Source: Pseudonocardia terrae (lineage in GTDB: Bacteria > Actinomycetota > Actinomycetes > Mycobacteriales > Pseudonocardiaceae). Taken from it: DNA of 64,000 nt. A program made the position numbers and the translations under genes. Of the stretch, positions 50,678-59,365 are shown piece by piece. The stretch is from NCBI RefSeq assembly GCF_021343995.1, contig NZ_JAJTTE010000019.1, positions 1-64,000 of the forward strand, read 5' to 3'. Under the pieces are notes generated by a model. The model had not been told where the DNA came from, ran no database searches, and was given only the letters and a program-made list of their open reading frames with translations. How positions within the stretch are numbered: the first letter of the stretch is position 1; each line of letters begins with the position of its first letter.

Positions 50678-51370
50678 ATGGGAAGCACGACAGGCCGCCT
50701 CGTCGTCGTGACCGGCGCCGCCGGCGCGCTCGGCCGAGCCGTCGTGGCCGAGTTCCGTCGCGGCGGGCGCGACGTCGTGGCCCTGGACCGGCCGGGCGAC
50801 CCCCTCGACGAGATCGGCCGGCTCGACGGGGTCCACCCGGTGGCGGCTCAGCTGTCCCGACCCGACGACGTGGCCGCGGCCTGGAAGACGATCGACTCGA
50901 TCGGGACGCCGGACGTGCTGGTGGCCCTCGCCGGCGGCTTCCGCCCCAGCTCGCTCGCCGACCTCACCGAGGACGTCTGGGACGCCATGTGGCAGTCCAA
51001 CGTCGCCTCACTGGTGTGGTGCGCCCGCGAAGCGGCGGCCCGGTTCGCCGCGGCGGGTGGAGGCGCCATCGTCACCGTGGGCTCCAAGACGGCCGTGGGC
51101 GGCGCGGCCCCCGTCGCCCACGCCACGAGCAAGGCGGCGGTGGTGCGGATGACCGAACTCCTGGCCGAGGAGCTCCGCCCCCAGGGGATCCGGGTCAACG
51201 CGGTGCTGCCCTCGGTGATCGACACCCCGGCCAACCGCACCTGGATGTCCCCGGACCTCGCCGCCCGCGCCGTGAGCCCGGAGGCGATCGCCCGGGTGAT
51301 CGCCTTCCTCGCCGGTCCGGACGCCGCCCCGATCAGCGGGGCCCGGATCCCGGTCTACGGGGACGCCTAG
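50678..51370 (+). CDS. SDR-family protein with His in place of the catalytic Tyr
   Basis: The 230-residue Rossmann protein has the cofactor motif VVTGAAGALGRAV, ALAGGFRPSS, QSNVASLVWCAREAA and IRVNAVLPSVIDTPANR. The active-site segment reads HATSK (His148...Lys152) where YxxxK is expected; Ser is in VTVGSKTA. It resembles the dihydropteridine-reductase-like branch of short-chain dehydrogenases. Loss of Tyr suggests an altered reaction or a non-catalytic role. ATG 50678 follows CAGGAGGAG. The proline-racemase-like gene starts 16 bases downstream, so they form an operon. Confidence 0.82.
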   Translation: MGSTTGRLVVVTGAAGALGRAVVAEFRRGGRDVVALDRPGDPLDEIGRLDGVHPVAAQLSRPDDVAAAWKTIDSIGTPDVLVALAGGFRPSSLADLTEDVWDAMWQSNVASLVWCAREAAARFAAAGGGAIVTVGSKTAVGGAAPVAHATSKAAVVRMTELLAEELRPQGIRVNAVLPSVIDTPANRTWMSPDLAARAVSPEAIARVIAFLAGPDAAPISGARIPVYGDA

Positions 51371-51386
51371 CGGGAGGGGCGGCACG

Positions 51387-52466
51387 GTGGCACCGGCTTC
51401 CCACGGGACGAGAACGATCACGTCGATCGACGTGCACTGCGAGGGCGAGGTCGGGCGGGTGCTGCCCGGCGCCCATCTCCTCGTGCGCGGCACGACGTGG
51501 TCCGAGCGCCTGCGCTGGTGCGAGACGGAGCTGGAGTGGCTCCGTCGCCTGCTGCTGCGCGAGCCCCGCGGGCATCCGTCGATGTGCGGGGTGCTGGTCC
51601 TGCCGCCGCTGGACCCGACCGCCGACGTCGGCATCATCATCCTCGAGCAGGGCGGCTTCCGGCCCATGTCGGGCGCCAATGCCATGTGCACGGTCACCGC
51701 GCTGCTGGAGACCGGCAGTCTGCCGTCGACCGAGCCGGAGACGGTCGTCCGGATCGACACGGCCGTCGGCCCCGTGGAGGCGACCGCCCGGGTCGAGGGC
51801 GGTCGCGTGCGGTGGGTTCGCGTGCGCAACGTGCCCTCGTTCCCCATGGCCCTGGACCGGATGATCGCGGTGCCCGAGTACGGGACGGTCGCCGTGGACG
51901 TCGCCTTCGGCGGCCAGGTCTACGTCATGGCCCGCGCCGCCGACATGGGCGTGGCCCTCGGCCCCCGGCACGCCCCGGCGATCATCCGCGCGGGCACGGC
52001 ACTCCTCGCGGCGGCCCGCGAGCAGGTTCCCGTCGCGCACCCGGACCGGCCGGACGTCACCACGATCGACCTGGCCCTGCTCCACGGGCCCCCCGACTCC
52101 CCCGACGTCTCGGGGCGCAACAGCGTCGTCATGCCGTGCGGCCGGATCGTCCTCGACGATCCGACGTCGTGGGCGGGAATCCTGGACCGCTCGCCCGGCG
52201 GCACCGGTACCTCCGCGCGGATGGCCGCCCTGCACGCCCGCGGCGAGCTGGGACTCGGAGTTCCGTTCGTCCACCAGGGCGTACTCGGCACCACCTTCCG
52301 CGGCGTGCTGCACGAACGCACCACCGTCGGCGGTCAGGAGGCCGTCGTGCCCTCGATCCAGGGCCGGGCGTGGATCACCGGCCACGTCCAGCACGTCCTG
52401 CAGCCCGACGACCCGTTCCCGACGGGTCTCACCGTCGGCGACATCTGGAGCCCGGTCCAGGACTGA
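51387..52466 (+). CDS. Proline racemase-fold protein with non-canonical active site
   Basis: The 359-residue protein has the fold of proline racemase, hydroxyproline 2-epimerase and trans-3-hydroxyproline dehydratase: HCEGEVGRVL at the start, EPRGHPSMCGVLVLPP, FRPMSGANAMCTVTALLETG and DRSPGGTGTSARMAAL. The first catalytic position (usually Cys or Ser before GHxT) appears as Ser95; the second, Cys in racemases and Thr in dehydratases, is Gly271. It is thus neither a standard racemase nor a standard dehydratase. GTG 51387 follows GGGAGGGG. Its neighbours (amine oxidase, DapA-like, ALDH) recall the hydroxyproline pathway. Confidence 0.8.
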   Translation: MAPASHGTRTITSIDVHCEGEVGRVLPGAHLLVRGTTWSERLRWCETELEWLRRLLLREPRGHPSMCGVLVLPPLDPTADVGIIILEQGGFRPMSGANAMCTVTALLETGSLPSTEPETVVRIDTAVGPVEATARVEGGRVRWVRVRNVPSFPMALDRMIAVPEYGTVAVDVAFGGQVYVMARAADMGVALGPRHAPAIIRAGTALLAAAREQVPVAHPDRPDVTTIDLALLHGPPDSPDVSGRNSVVMPCGRIVLDDPTSWAGILDRSPGGTGTSARMAALHARGELGLGVPFVHQGVLGTTFRGVLHERTTVGGQEAVVPSIQGRAWITGHVQHVLQPDDPFPTGLTVGDIWSPVQD

Positions 52467-52475
52467 GAACCCATC

Positions 52476-52493
52476 GGCCTCGAAGCCGAGGCC
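52476..52493. terminator. Hairpin after the proline-racemase-like gene
   Basis: GGCCTCG and CGAGGCC form a 7-base stem with a 4-base loop, 10 bases after the stop of the upstream gene. There is no T-run, as is common in high-GC actinobacteria. Confidence 0.5.
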
Positions 52494-52600
52494 CCTTCCG
52501 ACGGGGGCAACCCGCCGGTTCCCTTCACAGCGGTGCCGCCGCGCCGGCATCACCGCAGGCCGGACCATTGACGCCGCCCCGAGCCGGCATTACATTGCTC

Positions 52601-52611
52601 AGGTATATCAG
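52601..52611. promoter_or_regulatory. GGTATATCAG motif upstream of the amine oxidase
   Basis: AGGTATATCAG lies 5 bases before ATG 52616, in an AT-rich stretch, with TTGACG (52568) further upstream as a possible -35. The 10-mer GGTATATCAG recurs at 62771-62780 in the spacer upstream of the ABC importer operon. It is a near-palindrome (TGRTATAYCA-like), the form often bound by FCD-type GntR proteins such as the one encoded at 56494-57171. Confidence 0.45.
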
Positions 52612-52645
52612 CGACATGTCACGCCGCTGTGAAGGGTGTCCGCCT

Positions 52646-54043
52646 ATGAAGGACGTCGTCATCGTCGGGGGCGGTCTCGCGGGCCTGAGCGCCGGTTGGA
52701 GGCTGCGGCACTGGGACACGGTGCTGCTGGAGTCCGACAGCCGGGTCGGCGGCCGCATCCGCTCCGAGCGGCGGGGCCGGTTCTGGCTGAACTGGGGCGG
52801 GCACGTGTTCGCCGGCTCCGGATCGTCGACCGACTCCCTGCTGTCCGAGGTGGGCATCACCGCGGCGCAGGTGCCCGGCTCGCTGGCGGGCGTGGCGATG
52901 AACGGCAGACTGCTGATCTCTGGTCCGGTGCAGGCCTACCCGTTCCGGATCCCGATGGCGTTGTCCTCGCGCGTCGCGCTCGTCAGGGCCGGCATGAAGG
53001 TCAGCGGGCAGGTGCTGCGCTACGCCCGCATCGTGCGCCGGCGCCCCGGGGAGGACCCGGGCATCCGGCAGCAGCGGATCTACGACTTCGAGAACGACCG
53101 CAGCTTCCAGGACTTCGTCGGCGACCTGCCCGAGGACGCGGGAGCGCTGTTCTACCCGACGGTGACCCGCTCCGCCGCGGACCCGCACGAGATCGCCGCC
53201 GGTGCCGGGATCGGCTACTTCAGCCTGGTGTGGAACATCGGCCAGGGCCTGAACCGGAACATCGTGGGTGGCCCGTCCACCCTGACCCAGACCATCGCCG
53301 CTGCCCTGGGCGACCGCGTGCAGCTCGACGCCCGGGTCGACGAGATCGTGCACACGAAGCGGTCCGTCGTCGTCCGGTACCGGCAGAACGGCAGGGACCA
53401 GGAGGTCGAGGGCCGCTGCGTCGTCCTCGCCACGCCGGCCACCGTGAGCCACCGGGTCGCGGTCGACCTTCCCGACGACATCCGCGAGGCGCTCGGCAAG
53501 GTGGTCTACGGGCCCTATGTGAGCGCCGCGTTCCTCACCGACGAGTCCACCCCGCAGCCGTGGGACGCCGCGTACGGCATCGCCACCCCCAAACGGTCGT
53601 TCAACATCGTGCTGAACCAGGCCAGCCTCGTCCGGGGCAGCGAGACCGCCCGGCTGCCGGGCAGCAGCATCATGACCTTCTCCCCGGCCGGCCTGGCCCG
53701 CACCCTGCTGCCCAGGACCGAGGACGAGATCCTGCGCATCTACACCCACGACCTCGACCAGGTCCTCGGCAGCGGTTTCGGCGCCTCGGTCGTCGAGGCG
53801 CAGGTCCAGCGCTGGGAGACCGGTGCGCCCTACTGCTTCCCGGGGCGTGGGGCGCTCCAACCGACCCTCACACGGCGGGGCTGCCGCGTCATCCTGGCCG
53901 GTGACTACCTCGGGACGCTCTACACCGAGACGGCGATCTCGACCGGCTTCTCGGCTGCACAGGAGGCCGCGAGCCTGCTCGCCACCGAGCGCCAGCAGCG
54001 CGCGGTCCACAGCCTTCCGCTGGCCGCCGGCGGACGACCCTGA
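52646..54043 (+). CDS. FAD-dependent amine oxidase (protoporphyrinogen-oxidase-like)
   Basis: The 465-residue flavoprotein has VVIVGGGLAGLSAGWRL (FAD motif at 8-13), LESDSRVGGRIRSERRGRFWLNWGGHVFAGSGSS, VVLATPATVSHRVAVDLP and a C-terminal ILAGDYLGTLYTETAISTGFSAAQEAASLL. It belongs to the flavin amine oxidase/PPO superfamily and oxidises an unidentified amine or cyclic substrate. ATG 52646 is used; ATG 52616 would add 10 residues with two cysteines (MSRRCEGCPP). It precedes the DapA-ALDH fusion by 11 bases with an AAGGAGAAAGAG site, so both belong to one operon. Confidence 0.83.
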   Translation: MKDVVIVGGGLAGLSAGWRLRHWDTVLLESDSRVGGRIRSERRGRFWLNWGGHVFAGSGSSTDSLLSEVGITAAQVPGSLAGVAMNGRLLISGPVQAYPFRIPMALSSRVALVRAGMKVSGQVLRYARIVRRRPGEDPGIRQQRIYDFENDRSFQDFVGDLPEDAGALFYPTVTRSAADPHEIAAGAGIGYFSLVWNIGQGLNRNIVGGPSTLTQTIAAALGDRVQLDARVDEIVHTKRSVVVRYRQNGRDQEVEGRCVVLATPATVSHRVAVDLPDDIREALGKVVYGPYVSAAFLTDESTPQPWDAAYGIATPKRSFNIVLNQASLVRGSETARLPGSSIMTFSPAGLARTLLPRTEDEILRIYTHDLDQVLGSGFGASVVEAQVQRWETGAPYCFPGRGALQPTLTRRGCRVILAGDYLGTLYTETAISTGFSAAQEAASLLATERQQRAVHSLPLAAGGRP

Positions 54044-54054
54044 AGGAGAAAGAG

Positions 54055-56478
54055 ATGACACTGCAGCTGGGCGGCGTTCTGACCGCGCTCGCCACCCCCT
54101 TCACCGCCGACGGCGCGCTCGACGTGGCGCGCCTGCGGGCCGTGGTGGACCGCTCGATCGCCGGAGGGGTGCACGGCGTCGTGGCGTGCGGCTCCACCGG
54201 CGAGTTCACCGCGTTGAGCAGCGACGAGCGCCGCCTGGTCGTCGAGACGGTCGTGGACCAGGCCGCCGGCCGGGTGCCGGTGGTCGCGCAGACCGGCGCG
54301 ACGAGCACCGTGGAGGCCATCGCACTCTCCCGGCACGCGCAGTCGGTCGGCGCCGAGGTGGTCATGCTCGTGGCCCCCTACTACGAGCCGCTCTCGGTCG
54401 ACGAGACGCTCACCTACCTGCGAACGGTCGCCGGATCGGTCGACATGCCGGTGATGCTCTACAACCTGCCGGTGGCGACCGGGGTCGACCTGGACCCGGA
54501 CACGGTGGGCATGCTCGCCCGCGAGGTCGAGAACATCCGCTACATCAAGAACACGACGGTCGACATGGACCAGTCGGCCCGGCTGATCCACAACCACGGC
54601 GACGTCATCTCGACCTTCGTCGGCTGGGACAGCCTGCTCCTGTCGGCCCTGTCCGAGGGTGCCGCGGGCGTGATGGCGGGGACGGCGAACGTCGTGCCGA
54701 GCGAGCTCGTGGCTGTCTACGACGCGGTCAGCGCAGGCGACCTCGAGCGAGCCCGGAAGACCTGGTCCCAGATCTACCCACTGATCGAGGCGATCATGGC
54801 GCAACCGTTCATCGCGGCGGTCAAGGCGGGCATGGCGGCGGTGGGCTTCCCCGTCGGCGCGCCGCGTCCCCCGGTCGCCGAGCTCGACCCCGCCGCGGCC
54901 GCCCGGATCGCGCACCTGGCGAAGACCGCGACCATGGAGACGATGGCGACGGCGACGACGGCGACGATGATGGGGATCAGCACCGAGACCGGTCGGCCGG
55001 CGGTGCGCCGAGTACGCACCGGGGGAATCCTCCGGGAGGGCGACCTGCCCCCGGGCGGGCACTTCATCGACGGCGCCTTCCGACCCGGGAGGTCCGGGAC
55101 GTCCATCGACGTGGTCGACCCGAGCACCGGTGCCACGATCGCCCGGGTCGCCGAGGGCACGGCCGAGGACACCGACATCGCGGTGGCCGCCGCGTACGCC
55201 GTGAAGGACGCGTGGGGCGGGCTGACGCCCAAGGAGCGTTCCGAGCTGCTGCACCGCGTCGCCGACCGGGTCGCCGAGCACGCCGACCTCCTCGCCCGGC
55301 TGGAGTCGGCCAACACCGGCAAGCCGTCGGCCGTCGCGCAGGACGACGTCGCCCAGACCGTCGACACCTTCCGCTTCATGGCCGGGGCGCTGCGCGCACC
55401 CACGTCGGCGGCGGCGGGGCACTATGCGGAGGACCACCTGTCGGTCATGCTCCGCGAGCCGCTGGGCGTGATCGGCGTCGTGACCCCGTGGAACTACCCG
55501 CTATTGATGGGCGCCTGGAAGATGGCGCCGATCCTGGCGGCGGGCAACACCCTGGTCATCAAGCCGTCGGAGCAGACCCCGCTCACCACCCTGAAGTTCG
55601 CCGAGCTCGTGGCCGACATCCTGCCCGCGGGCGTGGTCAACGTCGTGACCGGCTACGGCCCGGTGGTCGGTACCCGGCTCGCCGAGCACCCCGACGTCGC
55701 CATGATCGCCCTCACCGGTTCGGTCCACAGCGGTAAGGCCGTGGCCCGCGCCGCTGCCGAGTCGCTCAAGCGCGTCCACCTGGAGCTGGGCGGCAAGGCG
55801 CCGGTGGTGATCTTCGAGGACGCCGACCTGGCGGCCGCCGCGACGGCCCTGCGCGCCGCCGGCTACTGGAACTCGGGCCAGGAGTGCGGGGCCGCCTGCC
55901 GGGTGCTGGTCCACGAGTCGGTGGCGGACGAGTTCTCCCGGCTGCTCGTCGACGAGGTCTCCTCGATGGTCGTCGGTGAGCCCGGCGCGGGCGACGACGT
56001 CGAGATCGGGCCGCTGACGTCGAAGGCCCACTTCGACCGGGTGACCGGCTACCTGGAGCGCGCCCGGGCGGAGGGCGTCCGCGCGGCCGTCGGCGGCGGC
56101 CCGCTGGAGGGTGACGGCTACTTCGTCGCTCCGACCGTGCTGGTCGACGTGCCCGGCGGCGCGGAGTGCGCCCGCGAGGAGATCTTCGGCCCGGTCGTCA
56201 CCGTCGAGACCTTCACCGACGAGGACGAGGTGATCCGCCGCGCCAACTCGGTCCCCTACGGCCTGTCGGCCTCGGTCTGGACCAAGGACGCCCAGCGCAG
56301 CCACGACGTCGCCGGGAAGCTGGACGCCGGCACGGTGTGGGTCAACGCGCACCTCGTGCTCGCGAGCGAGGTTCCGTGGGGCGGGTTCAAGGGGTCCGGA
56401 TACGGCCGCGACCTGTCGATCTACGCGCTCGACGACTTCTCCCGCACCAAGCACGTCATGCACAACGTGGCGCGCTGA
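54055..56478 (+). CDS. Fusion of a DapA/NanA-family aldolase-type enzyme and an aldehyde dehydrogenase
   Basis: One uninterrupted frame of 807 residues. Residues 1-295 form a DapA-type barrel with GSTGEFTALSSDER, VAPYYEPLSVDETL and Schiff-base Lys165 in RYIKNT. Residues about 335-807 are an aldehyde dehydrogenase with VVTPWNYPLLMGAWKMAPILAAGNTLVIKPSEQTP, Glu577 in ELGGK and Cys611 in GQECG. The linker (about 296-330) includes METMATATTATMM, encoded by GACGGCGACG-like repeats. DapA-type dehydratase/deaminase plus semialdehyde dehydrogenase is the end of hydroxyproline and glucarate degradation (to 2-oxoglutarate), normally as separate genes. The fusion would channel the reactive aldehyde. A lost stop codon between two genes is the alternative. 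Confidence 0.87.
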   Translation: MTLQLGGVLTALATPFTADGALDVARLRAVVDRSIAGGVHGVVACGSTGEFTALSSDERRLVVETVVDQAAGRVPVVAQTGATSTVEAIALSRHAQSVGAEVVMLVAPYYEPLSVDETLTYLRTVAGSVDMPVMLYNLPVATGVDLDPDTVGMLAREVENIRYIKNTTVDMDQSARLIHNHGDVISTFVGWDSLLLSALSEGAAGVMAGTANVVPSELVAVYDAVSAGDLERARKTWSQIYPLIEAIMAQPFIAAVKAGMAAVGFPVGAPRPPVAELDPAAAARIAHLAKTATMETMATATTATMMGISTETGRPAVRRVRTGGILREGDLPPGGHFIDGAFRPGRSGTSIDVVDPSTGATIARVAEGTAEDTDIAVAAAYAVKDAWGGLTPKERSELLHRVADRVAEHADLLARLESANTGKPSAVAQDDVAQTVDTFRFMAGALRAPTSAAAGHYAEDHLSVMLREPLGVIGVVTPWNYPLLMGAWKMAPILAAGNTLVIKPSEQTPLTTLKFAELVADILPAGVVNVVTGYGPVVGTRLAEHPDVAMIALTGSVHSGKAVARAAAESLKRVHLELGGKAPVVIFEDADLAAAATALRAAGYWNSGQECGAACRVLVHESVADEFSRLLVDEVSSMVVGEPGAGDDVEIGPLTSKAHFDRVTGYLERARAEGVRAAVGGGPLEGDGYFVAPTVLVDVPGGAECAREEIFGPVVTVETFTDEDEVIRRANSVPYGLSASVWTKDAQRSHDVAGKLDAGTVWVNAHLVLASEVPWGGFKGSGYGRDLSIYALDDFSRTKHVMHNVAR

Positions 56479-56493
56479 CGGTCCGAGGGGGCC

Positions 56494-57171
56494 TCACGCA
56501 CGGGTGGCGAGAACCGTCGAACGCACCTCCTCGGAGAAGCCCCGGAGGTGCTGTTCGGCGGCCATCCGCGCGGCGAGCGCGTCACGTCGCACGATGGCCT
56601 CGACGACCGCCCGCTGGCTGCGGACGGCCTGGGCGACCGCCAGGTTCTCCCGCAGGCAGAAGTTCCAGATGCGCAGGGCCAGGTTGGCGTACTGGTTCAG
56701 GGTGGCCTCGAGGAACTCGTTGCGGGCCGCGGTGTAGATCGCGCGGTGCACCCGGGCGTCGAGCTCGGTGTGGTCGGCGCGTTCATGGCCGCCGTGCTCC
56801 AGGTCGTCGAGCAACGCCAGGAGCGTCCCGTGCTCCTCCTCGGTGGCCCGCTCGGCCGCGAGCGCCGCCGCGAGGCCCTCGAGCTCCACGCGGATCTCGG
56901 TCAGCCGGGCCTCGTCGGCGATGTTGATCCGGGAGACGAAGGTCCCCCGGCGGGGATAGGTGACGGCGAGCCTCTCCAGCGTCAGCCGCTTGAGCGCGTC
57001 GCGGATCGGGGTGAGTCCCAGTCCGAGGGAGGCACTGAGCGCCTTCTCGTCCAGCGGAGCCCCCGGCTGCAGGCGGACGGCGACGATGGCGTCGCGGATC
57101 TGGCGGTAGGCCTGATCCACCAACCGCTCCCGCCCGAGACTGGCGGGACCCGTGTCGACGGACCTGCTCAT
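56494..57171 (-). CDS. GntR-family regulator (FCD subgroup)
   Basis: The 225-residue protein has an N-terminal winged helix (VDQAYRQIRDAIVAVRLQPGAPLDEKALSASLGLGLTPIRDALKRL, ERLAVTYPRRGTFVSRI) and a C-terminal FCD ligand domain with metal-site-like residues (ELDARVHRAIYTAARNEFLEATL). ATG 57171 is used. It converges on the DapA-ALDH gene (16 bases). It is a likely regulator of the amine-oxidase and ABC-importer operons, both of which have a GGTATATCAG motif upstream. Confidence 0.9.
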   Translation of the reverse strand: MSRSVDTGPASLGRERLVDQAYRQIRDAIVAVRLQPGAPLDEKALSASLGLGLTPIRDALKRLTLERLAVTYPRRGTFVSRINIADEARLTEIRVELEGLAAALAAERATEEEHGTLLALLDDLEHGGHERADHTELDARVHRAIYTAARNEFLEATLNQYANLALRIWNFCLRENLAVAQAVRSQRAVVEAIVRRDALAARMAAEQHLRGFSEEVRSTVLATRA

Positions 57172-57230
57172 CGTTCCTCCCGGAGCTCTGCCTGACGACG
57201 ACAGCGTAATCGGCGGGTCCCGTCGGACGG

Positions 57231-57865
57231 TCAGGACGGCAGCGGCAGCTTCGCGGTCCGGCCACCGTCGAGCACCACGATCTCCCCGGTCAGGAAGCCG
57301 TGTTGATCTCGTGCGGACACACGGCGTTGACGCGGATCCCGTCGGGCGCATGGTCGCGGCCCAGGCTCCTGGTGAAGGAGGCCACCGCTCCCTTGCTCGT
57401 GCGGTAGGCGAGGTGACCCGGCCCCGGGTAGACCCCCCACACGGACGACGTGTTGACGATCGCCCCTCCCCCACGCTGCTTCATGGCGGGGATGGCCGCT
57501 CGAGACAGGTAGAACATGGCCGTCAGATTCACGTCCAGGGCGGCGTGCCACATGTCGTCGGACGTCTCGAGGATGGTCCCCCGAGGGATGATCCCGGCGT
57601 TGTTGAACAGGATGTCGACGCCGCCGAACCGTTCCACGGTCTCCGTGACCACCCGCTCGCAGTACGCCTTGTCCCGGAGATCGCCGACGACGGAGCCGAT
57701 CGCCCCGCCCGCGGCCCTGATCTCCTCCTCGACCGCGCGACAACCCTCCGCCGACACGTCGGCCACCATCGCGGCAGCACCGTCCCGCGTCAGCGTGCGC
57801 ACCAGCGCCCTGCCGACACCTCCCGCGCCCCCCGTGACGATGGCGACCTTCTCCGAGAACCTCAC
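57231..57865 (-). pseudogene. SDR-family dehydrogenase with internal deletion and frameshift
   Basis: From GTG 57865 the protein is a normal classical SDR: VAIVTGGAGGVGRALV, LFNNAGIIPRG, IVNTSSVWGVYPGPGHLAYRTSKGAVASFTRSL (Ser, Tyr and Lys present) and RVNAVCPHEINT. Near 57300 the frame changes and only the last 20 residues remain as FLTGEIVVLDGGRTAKLPLPS in another frame. Family members have about 40 more residues between the two parts (substrate loop and cofactor helix), so about 120 bases plus the frame were lost. It follows the M24 gene by 16 bases, evidently in the same operon. Confidence 0.85.
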
Positions 57866-57881
57866 GCTGCTCCTTCCCCGG

Positions 57882-59159
57882 TCACGCCGCCGAGAGCCGT
57901 TCGTCGTGGGGCGCACGGCTGAGGACCTCCACACCCTCGGACGTCACGAGCACCTGCTCCTCGAGCTTGAGCCCCTCGTCCTCGCCCTCGACCCCGAGGT
58001 AGGCCTCCACGCCGAAGACCATCCCGTCCTCGATCTCGCCGGCGTGGTGGTCCTGGAAGGCGAGGATCGGGTACTCGTCGCTGAGGCCGCTGCCGTGCGC
58101 GATGAAGGGGTAGCGCTCGGCGTGGTAGGCCGCGGGTAGGCGGCGGCTCAGCCGCTCACCGACCTCGTCGAACGCGGCCCCCGGCTTCAGCTCGGCGATG
58201 ACGTCGGCCAGGAACGCCTGCGCGTCGGCGTAGAGCCGGCGCTGCCGCGCCGTGGGCTTCGGGGAGCCGACGAGGTAGGTGCGGGAGAGATCGGCCAGGT
58301 AGCCGGCCGGACCGACGAGGTCCGTGTCGAACGCGACCAGGTCGCCGCGCTGCAGGGGACGGTCACTCGCCTCGCGGAACCAGGGGTTCGTCCGCGGCCC
58401 GGACGACAGCAGGCGGCACTCGGCGAACTCCGCGCCCAGCGCGAACGCCCGGCCGAGGAGCCGGCCCCACGCCTCGTTCTCGGTCATCCCCGGGCACAGC
58501 GCCTGGTACAGGTCGGCGACGGCGGCATCCGCGACGGCCACCGACCGGCGGATGAGCTCGATCTCCTCGGCTCCCTTGACGGCCCGCGCCTGCTCCACCG
58601 CCAGCTGTGCCGGCACGAGGTGCATCCCGGCCCCCTGCAGGGCGAGGAACCCGTACGCGTCGAGCCGGTCCACCCCGATGCGTTCGTCGGCGATCCCTCG
58701 GTCGCGGAGCGCACGCATCACGTCCGCCGCGAACGCGGCAGCCCGGTCGCCGGCCTGCTCCCCGGCGCCGAACGCCGACCAGCCCGTCGCGGCGCGAACC
58801 TCGATGCGGGGATACGGGGAGCGGAGCTCGGGTGGCGCCGAGGCGTACTCCCACAGCACCGGCTCCCCCTCCGCCGGCACCAGCAGGTAACGGTCGATCG
58901 CATGCATCGTCCACACCGGCATGATCGACGTCCCGGACGCGTACCGGACGTTGACGGGGTCGGCCAGCAGGGCGGCGGCGATGCCGTGCCGGTGCAGGGA
59001 CGCGCGCAGCCGGAGGAGCGCGCACTGCACAGCCCCTTCGGCGAGCAGGGCATCCACCTCCGGCCAGGTGCTACGCGCCTCGGGCGAGGCCACCACGGGC
59101 CGCCTCGTCGGCTTCGGCCTGCCCGATTCGCGCGACCACCTGGTCGTCGTCCGGCTCAC
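57882..59159 (-). CDS. M24 metallopeptidase-fold protein, DddP-like
   Basis: The 425-residue creatinase/prolidase-fold protein resembles the DMSP lyase DddP: LLADPVNVRYASGTS, WTMHAIDRYLLVPAEGEPVLWEY and ECRLLSSGPRTNPWF. All six metal ligands are present at Asp278, Asp280, Asp290, His355, Glu385 and Glu400, with spacing close to that of DddP. Other M24 members cleave ectoine, creatine or X-Pro peptides, so DMSP is a candidate, not a conclusion. GTG 59159 follows GGAGGG. The neighbouring quaternary-amine ABC importer could bring in DMSP, betaines or ectoine. The SDR pseudogene follows in the same operon. Confidence 0.8.
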   Translation of the reverse strand: MSRTTTRWSRESGRPKPTRRPVVASPEARSTWPEVDALLAEGAVQCALLRLRASLHRHGIAAALLADPVNVRYASGTSIMPVWTMHAIDRYLLVPAEGEPVLWEYASAPPELRSPYPRIEVRAATGWSAFGAGEQAGDRAAAFAADVMRALRDRGIADERIGVDRLDAYGFLALQGAGMHLVPAQLAVEQARAVKGAEEIELIRRSVAVADAAVADLYQALCPGMTENEAWGRLLGRAFALGAEFAECRLLSSGPRTNPWFREASDRPLQRGDLVAFDTDLVGPAGYLADLSRTYLVGSPKPTARQRRLYADAQAFLADVIAELKPGAAFDEVGERLSRRLPAAYHAERYPFIAHGSGLSDEYPILAFQDHHAGEIEDGMVFGVEAYLGVEGEDEGLKLEEQVLVTSEGVEVLSRAPHDERLSAA

Positions 59160-59303
59160 GCTTCCCTCCAGCCGCTCGCTCCTGCCGATTCCGCCGACGC
59201 AGCAGTGAGGGCTGAGTCGTCGCGCGGTAGGGGAAGGGAATGAGCCCCGCAGAACGACCACGATTCGTGCGTCTCACGATCCACGCCTGATGCCGCCGAC
59301 GAC

Positions 59304-59343
59304 AGGGCCCGGCTGATCGGCGTGCACCCATCAGCCGGGCCCT
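59304..59343. terminator. Strong hairpin terminator after the ABC importer operon
   Basis: AGGGCCCGGCTGAT (59304-59317) and ATCAGCCGGGCCCT (59330-59343) form a perfect 14-base stem with a 12-base loop, 22 bases beyond the stop of the binding-protein gene. The rest of the 206-base spacer up to the M24 start presumably holds the M24 promoter. Confidence 0.8.
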
Positions 59344-59365
59344 CCGGCTCACCTCGATCGTGAGG

